This document shows positions 20,701 through 30,100 of a DNA stretch of 64,000 nt, one piece after another (the first letter of the stretch is position 1; each line of letters opens with the position of its first letter). Location: positions 10,380,791-10,444,790 of the forward strand of contig CM037872.1 of NCBI GenBank assembly GCA_021292105.1, given 5' to 3'. The DNA comes from Anadara kagoshimensis (lineage: Eukaryota > Mollusca > Bivalvia > Arcoida > Arcidae). The notes under the pieces are model-generated. The model had not been told where the DNA came from, did no database searches, and saw only the letters and a program-made list of their open reading frames with translations. The translations under genes and the position numbers were made by a program.

Positions 20701-22774
20701 ACCCAGCCAGAAACAAAATCAGGTCAACATGAACTCTCCTATATAAAGCACCGCCAATAAATGCTCCCACAAGATAGCCAATCGAACCACTCGTAAGAAA
20801 TGCCGATGCTTCTTGCAGGTCAGTGTTGGTGATCAATCGTACCTCCGAAAACGAAGGTCCAAACTGCGCTATTGCCCATCCCTAAAATATAAATTGATTG
20901 ATTAGAGTTTTACGGCTCAGCCAGAAATATTTCACTTATATCTAGACGTTACCAGAAAAAGATGAAGTGGTTATATTTTCGAGCGTTACAGTCCACAAAA
21001 ACCGTTGTCCACAAATATACGGTAGTCCACAAAAACAGTTCTTAAACAAGTTCTTTATATTTTTTACATATAATATTTACGAGTAAAATATCGTAAAGAC
21101 GTTGTCTAAGAATGTAAACAATGATATTGAGGCAGCCATTTTGTTTTCCTGGAATGTTATAGTTCCTAAACGTGTATTGCCTATATTACCCATATTTATA
21201 TTCATACGCAGTGATGTGGTTGTTTGACATTAATAGTCTATAAACGCCACAAGTCTCAAATAAATACGCAAGACTAATGAAAATATAGCACTATCAATGT
21301 CATTTCTGGACCGTTCATGTTTTTTTAAATACTCACAAACACAACAAAGCACCACCATAGAAGTATGACGTACAACATGTCATCGCGGTATTTTTTGTCG
21401 TGTTTCATTCTGCAATACAAACTCCTCCCTCCAATTTCCGTCTTTGTTTTTAGCACCACCCCATTGTGGTTGTATGTTGTTCCCAAATCCAAATGTTTTT
21501 TCTCATCTGTGTTTGAGTCTTTTGTCTCCTTGTTATTGCTGGTAGTTTCTGAAGGTTTGTAGTTGCCATCTAGTGTTAGACCAGTATCATTGCACTATGT
21601 TTGAAAAAAACATTAATTCTAGATTAAGTAACATGTTTTATTACAAGACGTAGCAACTGCTGGTATGGCAACTGCATACCACCGTTGCTAAGTTCCCATA
21701 TTGCCGAAAATTTCGCAATTCTGCTGCTTCTAAATTAAGTAACATTTTTATTACAAGACGTAGTAACTGCTGGTATGACAACTGTATGCCACCGTTGATA
21801 AGTTTCCATAAATTTCGCAATTCAGTTTGACCTATACGGATTCACATGAAAAGCAATATGGTAATAATAAATAAATAAATAAATAAATAATAAATAAATA
21901 AATAAATAATAAATAAATAAATAAAATCTAGCTCCATTTCCTACGTTTGACAGAGCTCTAAGCCTTTATTTAATTGTATTCATTTGTGTACAAAAATAAA
22001 TACATGGAAAAATATAAAGAATCATTGGAGAGAAGTGTGATAAAAATTGTCAGTTTGCTTGCCGAAGGTTGGTGGCTTTCTTCGGGTACTCCGTTTTCCT
22101 CCACCAATACTGAACTGATCGCCTCGATATAAGTGTATAGTTTTCTACTTTTACGGACAATCCAATTTTTCCGCCATCCTAGAACTGGCCTCCTCGATAC
22201 ACATGTGTATAAAATTCTTGACACCTTCAAATAAATAAAGACTTCACTTCATTGAACCACTGCGGTAGCTCAGTTAGTAGAGTGGTCATATCGTAAGTGG
22301 GAAGTGGGTTCGAACCCCGACCGGGTTTGACTCAAGACTTGAAATTGGGTGGCTGTTCTTTCACCAAGCACTCAGGATTACAAAATGAACGTAACGGTTG
22401 GGAACTTAAAATAAACGGGGTCCCGTGTCATGGTTAGGCTTGGCACGATAAAGAATCCTGCTGTATAATGCCATCAACACAACGCGCAGGCAAAATTTCC
22501 GTACCTTCGCCTTTATATAGCTGGCGACATTTCGATATAAATGAAATATTTTTGACTGCGACGTTAAACACCATTACTCAATTCAACTCTATTCCAGTAA
22601 ATATTTTTCATTGCCCTCTTTTTTAGGTACTAATCGAAAATTCGCGGATTAATAATTGTTTAAAAATTCACTGACCTCTGCTCGTCCGCCGACTGTCTCG
22701 TCCGCAGTGCCACTGAAAGCTACATTCACATAGGGCTTTTCAGGCTGATTGACATCCACTGATATGTCGTCCAT
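16644..22774 (-). CDS. MFS transporter, MFSD4B / sodium-dependent glucose transporter 1-like (four exons, whole span)
   Basis: Exons joined on the minus strand are 22,774-22,676, 21,594-21,337, 20,881-20,596 and 17,716-16,644. All introns are GT-AG, phases agree (0, 0, 1), and the product is 571 residues. A hydrophilic N-terminus (about 1-105) precedes the first membrane segment (DDMLYVILLWWCFVVF). Later landmarks typical of MFSD4/NAGLT1 are GSIGYLVGAFIGGALYRRVH, AGILDTG followed by VANAELI, and YMQALHFFFAFGGILSPLAT. A long glycosylation-rich loop (many NxS/T) sits in the middle, then further membrane segments and GRFFGIFLIKWL. The family carries sugars across the plasma membrane, with Na+ coupling described for NAGLT1; that is family knowledge, not shown here. 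A one-base deletion ends the frame at MVTPLHWVI, removing the last roughly 45 residues and one membrane helix, so this allele may be defective. Confidence 0.88.
18023..18428. mobile_element. Foldback element with nested hairpin, about 406 bp
   Basis: Outer inverted termini AAGGAATGATTGT (18,023-18,035) and ACAATCATTCCTT (18,416-18,428). Inside, near-perfect 69-bp arms at 18,257-18,325 and 18,338-18,406 are separated by 12 bases. No coding capacity. Confidence 0.8.
18528..18960. mobile_element. MITE of the CAGACCTGTCGAAAG family (left and right ends, disrupted)
   Basis: Left-end sequence CCTGTAGAAAGTTTAACGAG at about 18,522 and right-end sequence GACAGGTCTGTACTGTA near 18,944-18,960, with unrelated AT-rich sequence between. 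The right end leads into the 78-bp array. Confidence 0.55.
18903..19545. repeat. 78-bp tandem array derived from a MITE right end, about 8 units
   Basis: Units carry AAGCTTCGACTCCTTTTCGT, TAGCTCGGTGTAAAACTTTC and CAGGTCTGTACTGTATTTCT. AAGCTTCG recurs at 18,981 and 19,059 (78 bp). Because 78 is a multiple of 3, a 166-codon frame stays open (26-residue repeat); I regard it as non-coding. Later units are shortened. Confidence 0.9.
20596..20881 (-). CDS. MFS transporter exon 3
   Basis: Acceptor TTTTAG before 20,881, donor GTATAG after 20,596. It encodes residues 120-214 plus one base: GWAIAQFGPSFSEVRLITNT, then EASAFLTSGSIGYLVGAFIG with the MFS loop sequence GALYRRVH, ending AGILDTG. Confidence 0.92.
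21337..21594 (-). CDS. MFS transporter exon 2
   Basis: 86 codons in phase 0, acceptor CATAG before 21,594, donor GTGAGT after 21,337. It encodes a polar N-terminal stretch (CNDTGLTLDGNYKPSE...) and the first membrane helix with MLYVILLWWCFVVF. The only stop in frame upstream is the TAG of the acceptor itself. Confidence 0.88.
21595..22675 (-). other. MFS intron 1
   Basis: Contains two related tracts (21,622-21,720 and 21,730-21,830: ACAAGACGTAGCAACTGCTG and a variant), an (AATA)n tract at about 21,868-21,924, doubled SINE-tail sequence at 22,060-22,225 (TCGCCTCGATATAAGTG) and a full-length SINE. Confidence 0.7.
22253..22590 (+). mobile_element. Best-preserved tRNA-derived SINE
   Basis: Head CCACTGCGGTAGCTCAGTTA (box A TAGCTCAGTTAGTAGAG), box B GGGTTCGAACCCCGACC, body TTCACCAAGCACTCAGGATT and AAAGAATCCTGCTGTATAAT, tail GACTGCGACGTTAAACACCA. 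The head is tRNA-like but is part of a SINE, not a tRNA gene. Confidence 0.9.
22676..22774 (-). CDS. MFS transporter exon 1 with start codon
   Basis: ATG at 22,774-22,772, 33 codons (MDDISVDVNQPEKPY...), donor GTCAGTG after GCAGAG. It joins exon 2 in phase 0. Start chosen because it is the only ATG opening into a good donor, and the stretch is acidic and polar as expected of a cytosolic N-terminus. Confidence 0.8.
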
Positions 22775-22837
22775 TTCTCATTTGATGTAAATAAACAACA
22801 GACCACAACAAAAATATATTATAAACGACTGTCAGTA

Positions 22838-23070
22838 ATAGGCAGACAACATTGACCTGTCCGCTTGACCTGTTATTAGAGATATTCATAATGGAGAATC
22901 CACCCAAATTATGGGTAGTGTAAGGATTTCCCGATAATACATAACGGATGCATGTTTCCCAATGACGTAGACGAAATATACACTTGCCTTCCCTATACAT
23001 AAATGCACTAGTCCAAAGTAATAATTGAAATGAAAGGTCAAGCGGACAGGTCAACATTGTTTGTCTATAC
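22838..23070. mobile_element. TIR MITE just upstream of the transporter start codon
   Basis: Left end AGACAACATTGACCTGTCCG plus CTTGACCT and right end GGTCAAGCGGACAGGTCAAC plus ATTGTTTGTCTATA are inverted copies of about 30 bp. The interior contains ATGGGTAGTGTAAGGATTTC. Related copies are at 27,662-27,830 (5' part) and 49,915-50,140. Confidence 0.8.
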
Positions 23071-23170
23071 ATGGGATGACGGGTACTGACATCATTAAAT
23101 AAAGCGTGACTTTGAATATATCTGCACTTATTTGAATTATTTCAGTACAACAATACAGAAGATACGATAC

Positions 23171-23372
23171 ACACCTGCTGAAAGTTTAACACTTAACTGA
23201 AGAATTTGTACTGAATCCGAAACTCATTTCGGAACTTAGTTTCTTATATCTCTTGACAGCGTTTCGGCAGGTGCCAGCTAGCTCTGGACAGCTTTCTAAC
23301 TATTAGCTATCCATACGTCGGCCGTTCGACTCATTTTCGTTAGCTCGGCGTTAAACTTTCGACAGGTCTGTA
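23171..23372. mobile_element. MITE of the CAGACCTGTCGAAAG family
   Basis: Left part CTGCTGAAAGTTTAACACTT; right part GCGTTAAACTTTCGACAGGT and CTGTACT. About 200 bp, no coding capacity. Confidence 0.75.
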
Positions 23373-23479
23373 CTAAAAGGTTTTGCGCATTAAACCCGAC
23401 ATAGTATCGGTGCCAACCAGGCGAGTAAAAGTCAAATAAGAAGCTACTTATTCGGCATTATATCAACCAAATCATTTTA

Positions 23480-23615
23480 TACATATAGAATGCAAACTCT
23501 TCCAGAGCATCCGGCCTCACATCACGTGTTTAACTTAATTTGACAGGTTATACTTTGCTCTTGTGATTGCGTTTCGGACATGGACCAGTACGTTTGTTTT
23601 TGATATTTGACTTTG
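23480..23615 (-). repeat. R2 dispersed repeat fragment
   Basis: Reverse-oriented R2 phrases: GAGCATCCGGCCTCAC, ACGTGTTTAACTTAATTTGA, GCGTTTCGGACATGGACCAG. Confidence 0.6.
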
Positions 23616-23619
23616 ACAA

Positions 23620-24085
23620 TGAAAATACACAATCATGCTAATAATACTTTATATACGATAGGAAATCGCCTTGAATTTCAGCTTGTGTCATATAATATGT
23701 CATACTAATGTCATATATATGGCTTTTTTAATAGGCAATTGCTTTAAACTTCCACTTTTGTCATTGAATAAGATGTCATAATGACGTCATATATAATATA
23801 ATAGGAAATAGTCTTGACTTTCAGCTTGCGTGGTATAACATGACGTCATACAGATTGAGTAATAACTTTGACGTTCTGATCGTGTAGTATCATATAATAA
23901 ATATTATGTCATAATGTCGTCATATAGATGATTTTTCTAAATAAAAAATCTGCTTGCGTTATGTAAGATGTAACAATGACGAAATAAATATTTTTCTCAA
24001 ACGAAAATCACCTTGACTTATATAAGATATCATAATGACGTCATACATATGCATTTTCTCAACAGGAACACATCATATTCATTGT
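23620..24085. repeat. Degenerate tandem repeat with TGACGTCA octamers
   Basis: About five irregular units of roughly 80-95 bp, each with an ATAATGACGTCATAT-like phrase and a CTTGACTTTCAGCTTGCGTG-like phrase. TGACGTCA occurs intact several times; other units have AATGTCGTCATA or AATGTCATA. Confidence 0.6.
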
Positions 24086-24365
24086 ATGTCATTGTTCAAC
24101 AGTTTGCTGAAACATAATGCGAACTTTGGTCCAAACTAGATATATGTTCTAGGAAGAGAAAGGTATTAGAAACTTTTGTAGTATTTTTAAATACATGTAT
24201 TTATATATAATTATTCAATATATAACGTTACATAAAGCTGATGTGACACTGCCGGTGACCCAATAATCTCGACGTCCATTCATTATACCCCCCCCCCTCT
24301 CCCAACGAAGTTTTGTTAGGTTACATTTGTGATGCTTTATAATATTAAACTCTATTAATAGATTA

Positions 24366-24888
24366 AGGACTATAATTAAATTTGCTAAAATAACGTAACT
24401 CCTTTCTTGCTTTTGCTTATACACATGACGTCATCGATTGGCTGCTCCATTGGTTGGAAATGCATGCCGTACACGACAGTGTTTTAATTTATTTCAGGAT
24501 TTATAAACCAAAATAAGATTTTCCAAAAATAAGAAATGTAAATATAACCATTGAACTGTTAAAAAATGGCGTTTATAGCCATTAAACTGAATAATGTGCG
24601 CACGCTAGAACGTTATGATTAGTTTGCTTTGCACGGCAATGGAAGTAATAGCACTATAAACGCTATTTCTTGACAGTTCAATAGTTACATTTACATTTCG
24701 CATTTTTTGAAAATTTTATTTTTGTTTTTTTTTTGTTTTAATCCTGAAATAAATTCAAAATACAGTCGTGTTCGACAAGCAATTCCGATCGCTGGAACAG
24801 CCAATCGATGACGTAACGGGTATAGGGGTAAGTAAGAAATAAGTAGCGTCACATTAACAAAAAATTAATTTAATGCAATTATAGTCCT
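24366..24888. mobile_element. Foldback element, about 520 bp
   Basis: Terminal AGGACTATAATT (24,366) is the complement of AATTATAGTCCT (24,877-24,888). The longer arms pair GACGTCATCGATTGGCTG (24,427 on) with CAGCCAATCGATGACGT (24,800-24,816) and ATTTATTTCAGGATTTATAA with AATCCTGAAATAAATT. The interior holds TGGCGTTTATAGCC. Confidence 0.75.
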
Positions 24889-25410
24889 ATAACTAACCGA
24901 GTTAATACGATCAAACACTATAAATGTAAATATATTTCTATAAACGCTATTTCTAAACAGTTCAATGACTAATTATACACCCCAACGTTTATTGGGGTAT
25001 GTAGGAATCGCCATGTCCATGATCGGTCCTATTAGCCTATACGCTCCATATGTTCCATGGCTTTTGATCAAACTTGACACGAATGTAAACCAACATGAGA
25101 GGATGTGCCACACACCATGTTTGATATCCTAAGTCCGTCTAGGTAATGTTGGAAATGGGGTATTTGTCTCTAAAAGGACTACTCAAGTTTATTTAATTTT
25201 TCAATAAATAGGTTTCGCCGTTGTACCGTGTAATCATCACCCCTTCCCCTTAACGTTTGTGCTGAACGTTTTGGAAAACGTAAACGCCAGAAATTCCTAA
25301 AAAATCGTTTTTACGGGAAAACGTGAACTGATATTCAATGAAAATAAAACTTTCGCGCGACCTAAGGGGGTATCACGTGGTACATCGATGGCCCCATTGC
25401 ATGTAATTAA

Positions 25411-25740
25411 TAAAAAAAACAAACATACTTATCCATGTCCAAATCACAATCTAAGTAAAAACTTTGAAACTGACACGTCAGGTTAAAAATCGTTAACCAG
25501 GAAGTGAAGCCTGATGCCCCGAAAGGGTAGGTACCTCCTGTTTAGCTAGCTACACATGTCACGTGTGAAATCAAAATTGAGTGGAGGGAACATTGAATTA
25601 TGGAACATCAAATATATCCAGGGCAACTCTGGAACACAGAGACAAGCTTATTAACAGTACTGTGATGAGGGCCATAAAATTGTTTTAAAGGGCGCTGATA
25701 AGCCTAGGCTTGCAAAATCCCTGGCTGAACAAACCATTTG
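25411..25740 (+). repeat. R2 dispersed repeat, near full-length
   Basis: Runs from CAAACATACTTATCCATGTC through AGGAAGTGAAGCCTGATGCC, CCTCCTGTTTAGCTAGCTAC and CAAATATATCCAGGGCAACT to AGGCTTGCAAAATCCCTGG. This copy lacks a SINE. It serves as the reference for fragments elsewhere. Confidence 0.7.
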
Positions 25741-26221
25741 TAAACAGCCTCCTCGATCATATAAAATAAACGAATCGAACAAAAATGTATATACTGATAA
25801 AATGACGTTTACTCCCTGAGGTTTATTAGTATCACATAAGAATGTCGGTTATAACATATAAAACAGAAATATTCATGTCAACATTTTTGGGTTACATGGC
25901 GTGTGTCCTAATAAGTTAACAAAACTTTTGGTTCAAGAACATCTGACCTTATATCACAGTTTTACATCACCAGGCCTCAGTTTCACAATTAATCCATAAC
26001 TAATATTTGCCTGAACTTATGGGTCAGTAATTACGGACTTTTGGCATAACATAAAGCACATGCAAGTTGAGCTGAATTGACGCTCTCAGACGTCCATTAA
26101 CTTCCTGAAGTGTGTAAGTGATGTGGGTAAGTGTTCATGCATTTCTATCACTATTTATAACATAGTGACTTTATTATTAGTCTTATTATTCATTGTCATA
26201 TAAAAATACAAAATATTTTCG

Positions 26222-26955
26222 GATAGTTATAAAAGGGGCAGTGGTTAAAATTTTATAAATTTATAAATCCATAACCTTCTCCAACTGTCCAATAATAAAA
26301 ACAGTCCTTAAAAATACAATATCAAATCGTTTCAATCAGCCGATTATTCACGTGACCATTAAGAGCACGTGCTTATATGCATCGTTGTATTTCATGATTA
26401 TCTCCCCTTGCAAGCCTCCGGTACAAAATCACAACATATACAAACTTTCTTTTATCGCTGTTTGACCACATACTAGTAATTAAAGTCACATGGCAAAATT
26501 TATCGTCTAACATCATGGTTATCTCCCTTGTACAAAATCGCACTTACTGTGATTTAAATTTTAAGAAAACATCTATTCAAATACAACGGAAAATACTACA
26601 TCCATGAGGCAGTTGTTAAATTTTATAAAGTCGTACCCTTCTTTAACTGTCCAATAAAAATAGTTCTTAAAACCACAATATAACATAATTTCAATCAGCT
26701 GATTTATCACGTGACCATTAAGAGTATCTCCTCCCTCTTGAAAACATTCGGTACAAAATCACAACTTTTGGAAATAATAGCAACTTTCTTTCATCGCTGT
26801 TTGATAACGTGGTCATTAAAGTCACGTGGTTATATTCATCGTCCAACATATGGTTATCTCCCTTGTACAAAATCACACTTAGTGTGATTTCAAGAGAATA
26901 AACCTTTTTAGAGAATATATATTCAAATACAACGGAAAATACTACATCCATGAAG
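26222..26955. repeat. Two-unit tandem duplication of about 360-375 bp
   Basis: Unit 1 from about 26,222, unit 2 from about 26,602. Shared phrases in the same order: CAACTGTCCAATAA, CACGTGACCATTAAGAG, GGTACAAAATCACAAC, TTTATCGCTGTTTGA/TTCATCGCTGTTTGA, GGTTATCTCCCTTGTACAAA, CAAATACAACGGAAAATACT. It ends seven bases past the stop codon of the CNBD2-like gene on its 3' side. Confidence 0.85.
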
Positions 26956-26961
26956 CTGCTA

Positions 26962-27162
26962 CTATTTATTCACAGCCCCCTGTAACAGTAATTGTACCAC
27001 GTGTTTTTTCTTCCTGACGTCATCAAATTGCGGAAGTTCCGGTACAACATAATGTCTAATGTGACTGTGATCTTTGACCTTTACAGTGTTGTCTGCAAAT
27101 CTACATGAGCGTTTCTTTACCCATACTTTTCCTCCGCCCTTTGGCCCCTCCTCTTCATCTTG
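26962..27162 (-). CDS. CNBD2-like terminal exon
   Basis: Acceptor TTTTAG before 27,162. 66 codons and TAG at 26,964-26,962, in phase with the 28,411 donor. Encoded text includes KVWVKKRSCRFADN and HSHIRHYVVPELPQFDD. An AATAAA hexamer overlaps the stop. RFADN echoes RFADD at the end of the previous exon. Confidence 0.85.
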   Translation of the reverse strand, partial: QDEEEGPKGGGKVWVKKRSCRFADNTVKVKDHSHIRHYVVPELPQFDDVRKKKHVVQLLLQGAVNK

Positions 27163-30100
27163 CTAAAATATAAAAATGAGTGCTATTTTTCATTCGTGAA
27201 ATTTAAAAACAACCTCTCTCTCTCTCCCTCTTTCTCTGTGCCCGAAGCACAATGTGACCTATGTCAGAAAAAGACCAGTTGAGTTTAGTTTAAGTAATGG
27301 TGTTTAACGTCCCAGTCCAGAATATATCTACAGGCGAAGATGCAGAAATTTTGCCTGTGCGTGGCGCTGACGGCATTATACAGCAGGGTTCTGTGTCGTG
27401 CCACGACCAACTCGACACATGACATCACTTATTTTAAGTTCCCATCCGAAAAAACCGTGACTTTCATTCCATAATTCCGAGTGGTGCTTGGCGAAAAAAC
27501 AGTCACTTCCAAGTCTTGAATCAGAGCCGGTCGATGTTTGAACCCACGATCGCCCACATACGGAGCGAGCAATCCACCAAATGAGCTACCACAGTGGTCA
27601 GAAAAAGACAAAGCGCGAATCTGAATTTAAATTCAACGTAATACTTTGTGAATACTGGTAAAGACAAACAACATTGACCTGTTCCCTTGATCTTTCATTA
27701 AGAATATTCACATAGACGATGAGCCCACCAAATACATTAGTAGTGTTAAGATTTGCTGTTTACCATACATGAATATGTTGGTCCATAATAAATATTTTAA
27801 ATGAATTTTTTTTCAATGCGTGAAGCGCGAAAAGGTCCATGATCTTTTCAAGAAAACACGAGACATGTAGCGGTTCAAGGCACACTTTTCGACCTTTTCC
27901 CGCGACCATAAACTTTGTTCAAGGTCATGAAACACCTTATGACCATGAAGATTATTCGTGTCAATTTTTATAACGGTCGTCCTAAGCAATTATGAGATAT
28001 GGTCCGGACACGATTTTACACAGACGGTCAGCCAGACATGATAATTAGTACATACACCACCCCTTCAAAATAGTTTGCAGGGGGGGGGGGGTGAAAACCT
28101 GCGCTTGGCAACAGACGATACAAATAATAATACTGCACTAGAAAGTTAATGGTATATTGGAACCAAATATTTAGATCATGGCAAGGCAGTTTTTCGATCT
28201 GTAGCTATCCATATCTCGATAACTCGTCAGCGGAGCTTCGATTCCTGTTCAAATGCCAAATGTTTAACTTAAGACATGTCTGTCCTGTATATTTTCGCAT
28301 TTTCTTCAATGAACTGGTAAAGTTATGGGATTGTTGAAGGAATGAAAAATTCAGGTTTTTTTTCAAATATATGCTAGGCTAGGTGAGACTAAGACATATT
28401 GGATACTTACTGCGTCGTCTGCAAAACGAGCCAGTTTTGGAAGGTTTTGGTGTGACTTTGAACCATTTCCGTATTTTAAATGGAAAGCTTGGATCTTGTT
28501 TTCCAATAAAGTTAAATTATTATCACTAGTTAAAAAGTCCATATCGTCCGGAACATCACGGAACTGTTCAGATAAACGTTTTTGAATTCGTTCATTTACA
28601 AATTTCATAGGTATATTCCATTTGGAACTCTCACCACTGGAATCCTCGGACGTTTTCGTTTTTCCCGTTAAAGGTGGTAAAACAAAGCGTTTTTCGTCAT
28701 CACTTCCCTCTGTTTTAACATTTAAAGGTGTTTTAGAATTTAATAATGTTTCTACATTTTCTAGTCTGTTGCTATGAGCAACCTCTGTTATAAATGTATC
28801 TTTTTGTTGTTTATGTTTGGAGTCGCTTTCGTCTCGAGATTTTTTCCTGCTTTTCCATTTCGTATTGGCATTTGAGTCAAAATTTCCATCGTTAGTATTT
28901 TTACCTTTCCACTTGACATTCGCACTTGAGTCAAATTTACTCTCTACTGATGTTTGTTTTAAAACAATTTCTTCCTGAGTTCGCTCTTCGTAAATCATCG
29001 GGAGATCCTTATCCTTGCGGGGTGTTTCGGTAGTTATGCTAACTTTCTTTGTATTTGATTGTTTTTCTGATGACGTCTGCTTTTGTGGCTTTGATTTTAC
29101 CGACAACAGGTGATTGTTTTCACTTTTTTCCGGCTTTTCAGGAATAAATGGTGGTTCGCCATCCTTCTGAGAATTTGCACGAGATATATCACGTGATCCC
29201 ATTTCAGACGGGACGTTAGACGGGACATGAGAAGACGGTTCCGAATGCGTCTTTTTCTTTTTCAATTTCCTTTTATCTTTGGCATTCATTGCTATAACTT
29301 CCGCCTCCATCATTTGGCGCAGCGATTCTCTGATTGCAGCCAGGCTTCTTGGTTGTTTGATAGGCTTTGCTTTCCTCTGAGCTCTTATTTTGGCTGTTAC
29401 ACTTGGGGTTTCCGCTAATTTCTTTCGAGCGTTTTCTCTTTTTCTTGCCTTTTCCTTCATTAACTCTTTGTAATAATACCCACCAGGAACAATCGGATTG
29501 ACAAGTTCCACTTTCCCATCCTTAAACCATTGTAACATTTGACGTACTTGAACATCTTTGTCGGGGAGTGTCTTAGATGTTTTCAGAGGTGGTAGTGGTT
29601 TTTGCGTAGGTAGGGTTTGTTCAGTTAATTTTTGATGCAAAAATTTTAAAAGCGGAACGAGATTCCCTTGTTTCGTGTCCATTCTCGTTTTCAATTTTGA
29701 AATAACCTGTTCTCTCATCACATCCGTGGTTGTAACATTTCGTTTTCCGATCAAACGTTCAAAATTCTTCGTGTCCAAAATGAACACATCTGTGTTAGCT
29801 GTGCACTTTATTGTATATAAATTTGTAGAGAGATTCATAAGCATCTCCGTGTCACCGATTACCTCTCCTTCATGAATACTACATAGGTTTATATGCCTCT
29901 CTTTCTGCCATTTTTCGATTGCAGCGTAACCTTCCGTCCGTCTGATTGCGAGCTCTTCGGGAATAATGTCCCATACAGACGGATCCTCATATTGCCTGAG
30001 TATGGCGGCCCTCCTTGATTCCCTACAAGACATAAAATAATTTTTATTTTATGAACTTTCTGAAGCGTGGTTATAACAGACTTATCGAAATTTTAGCACT

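Noticed and set aside
22256..22330. Possible tRNA gene (good box A and box B)
   Set aside because: It continues into a SINE body and tail found at many other sites, and the acceptor stem does not pair cleanly.
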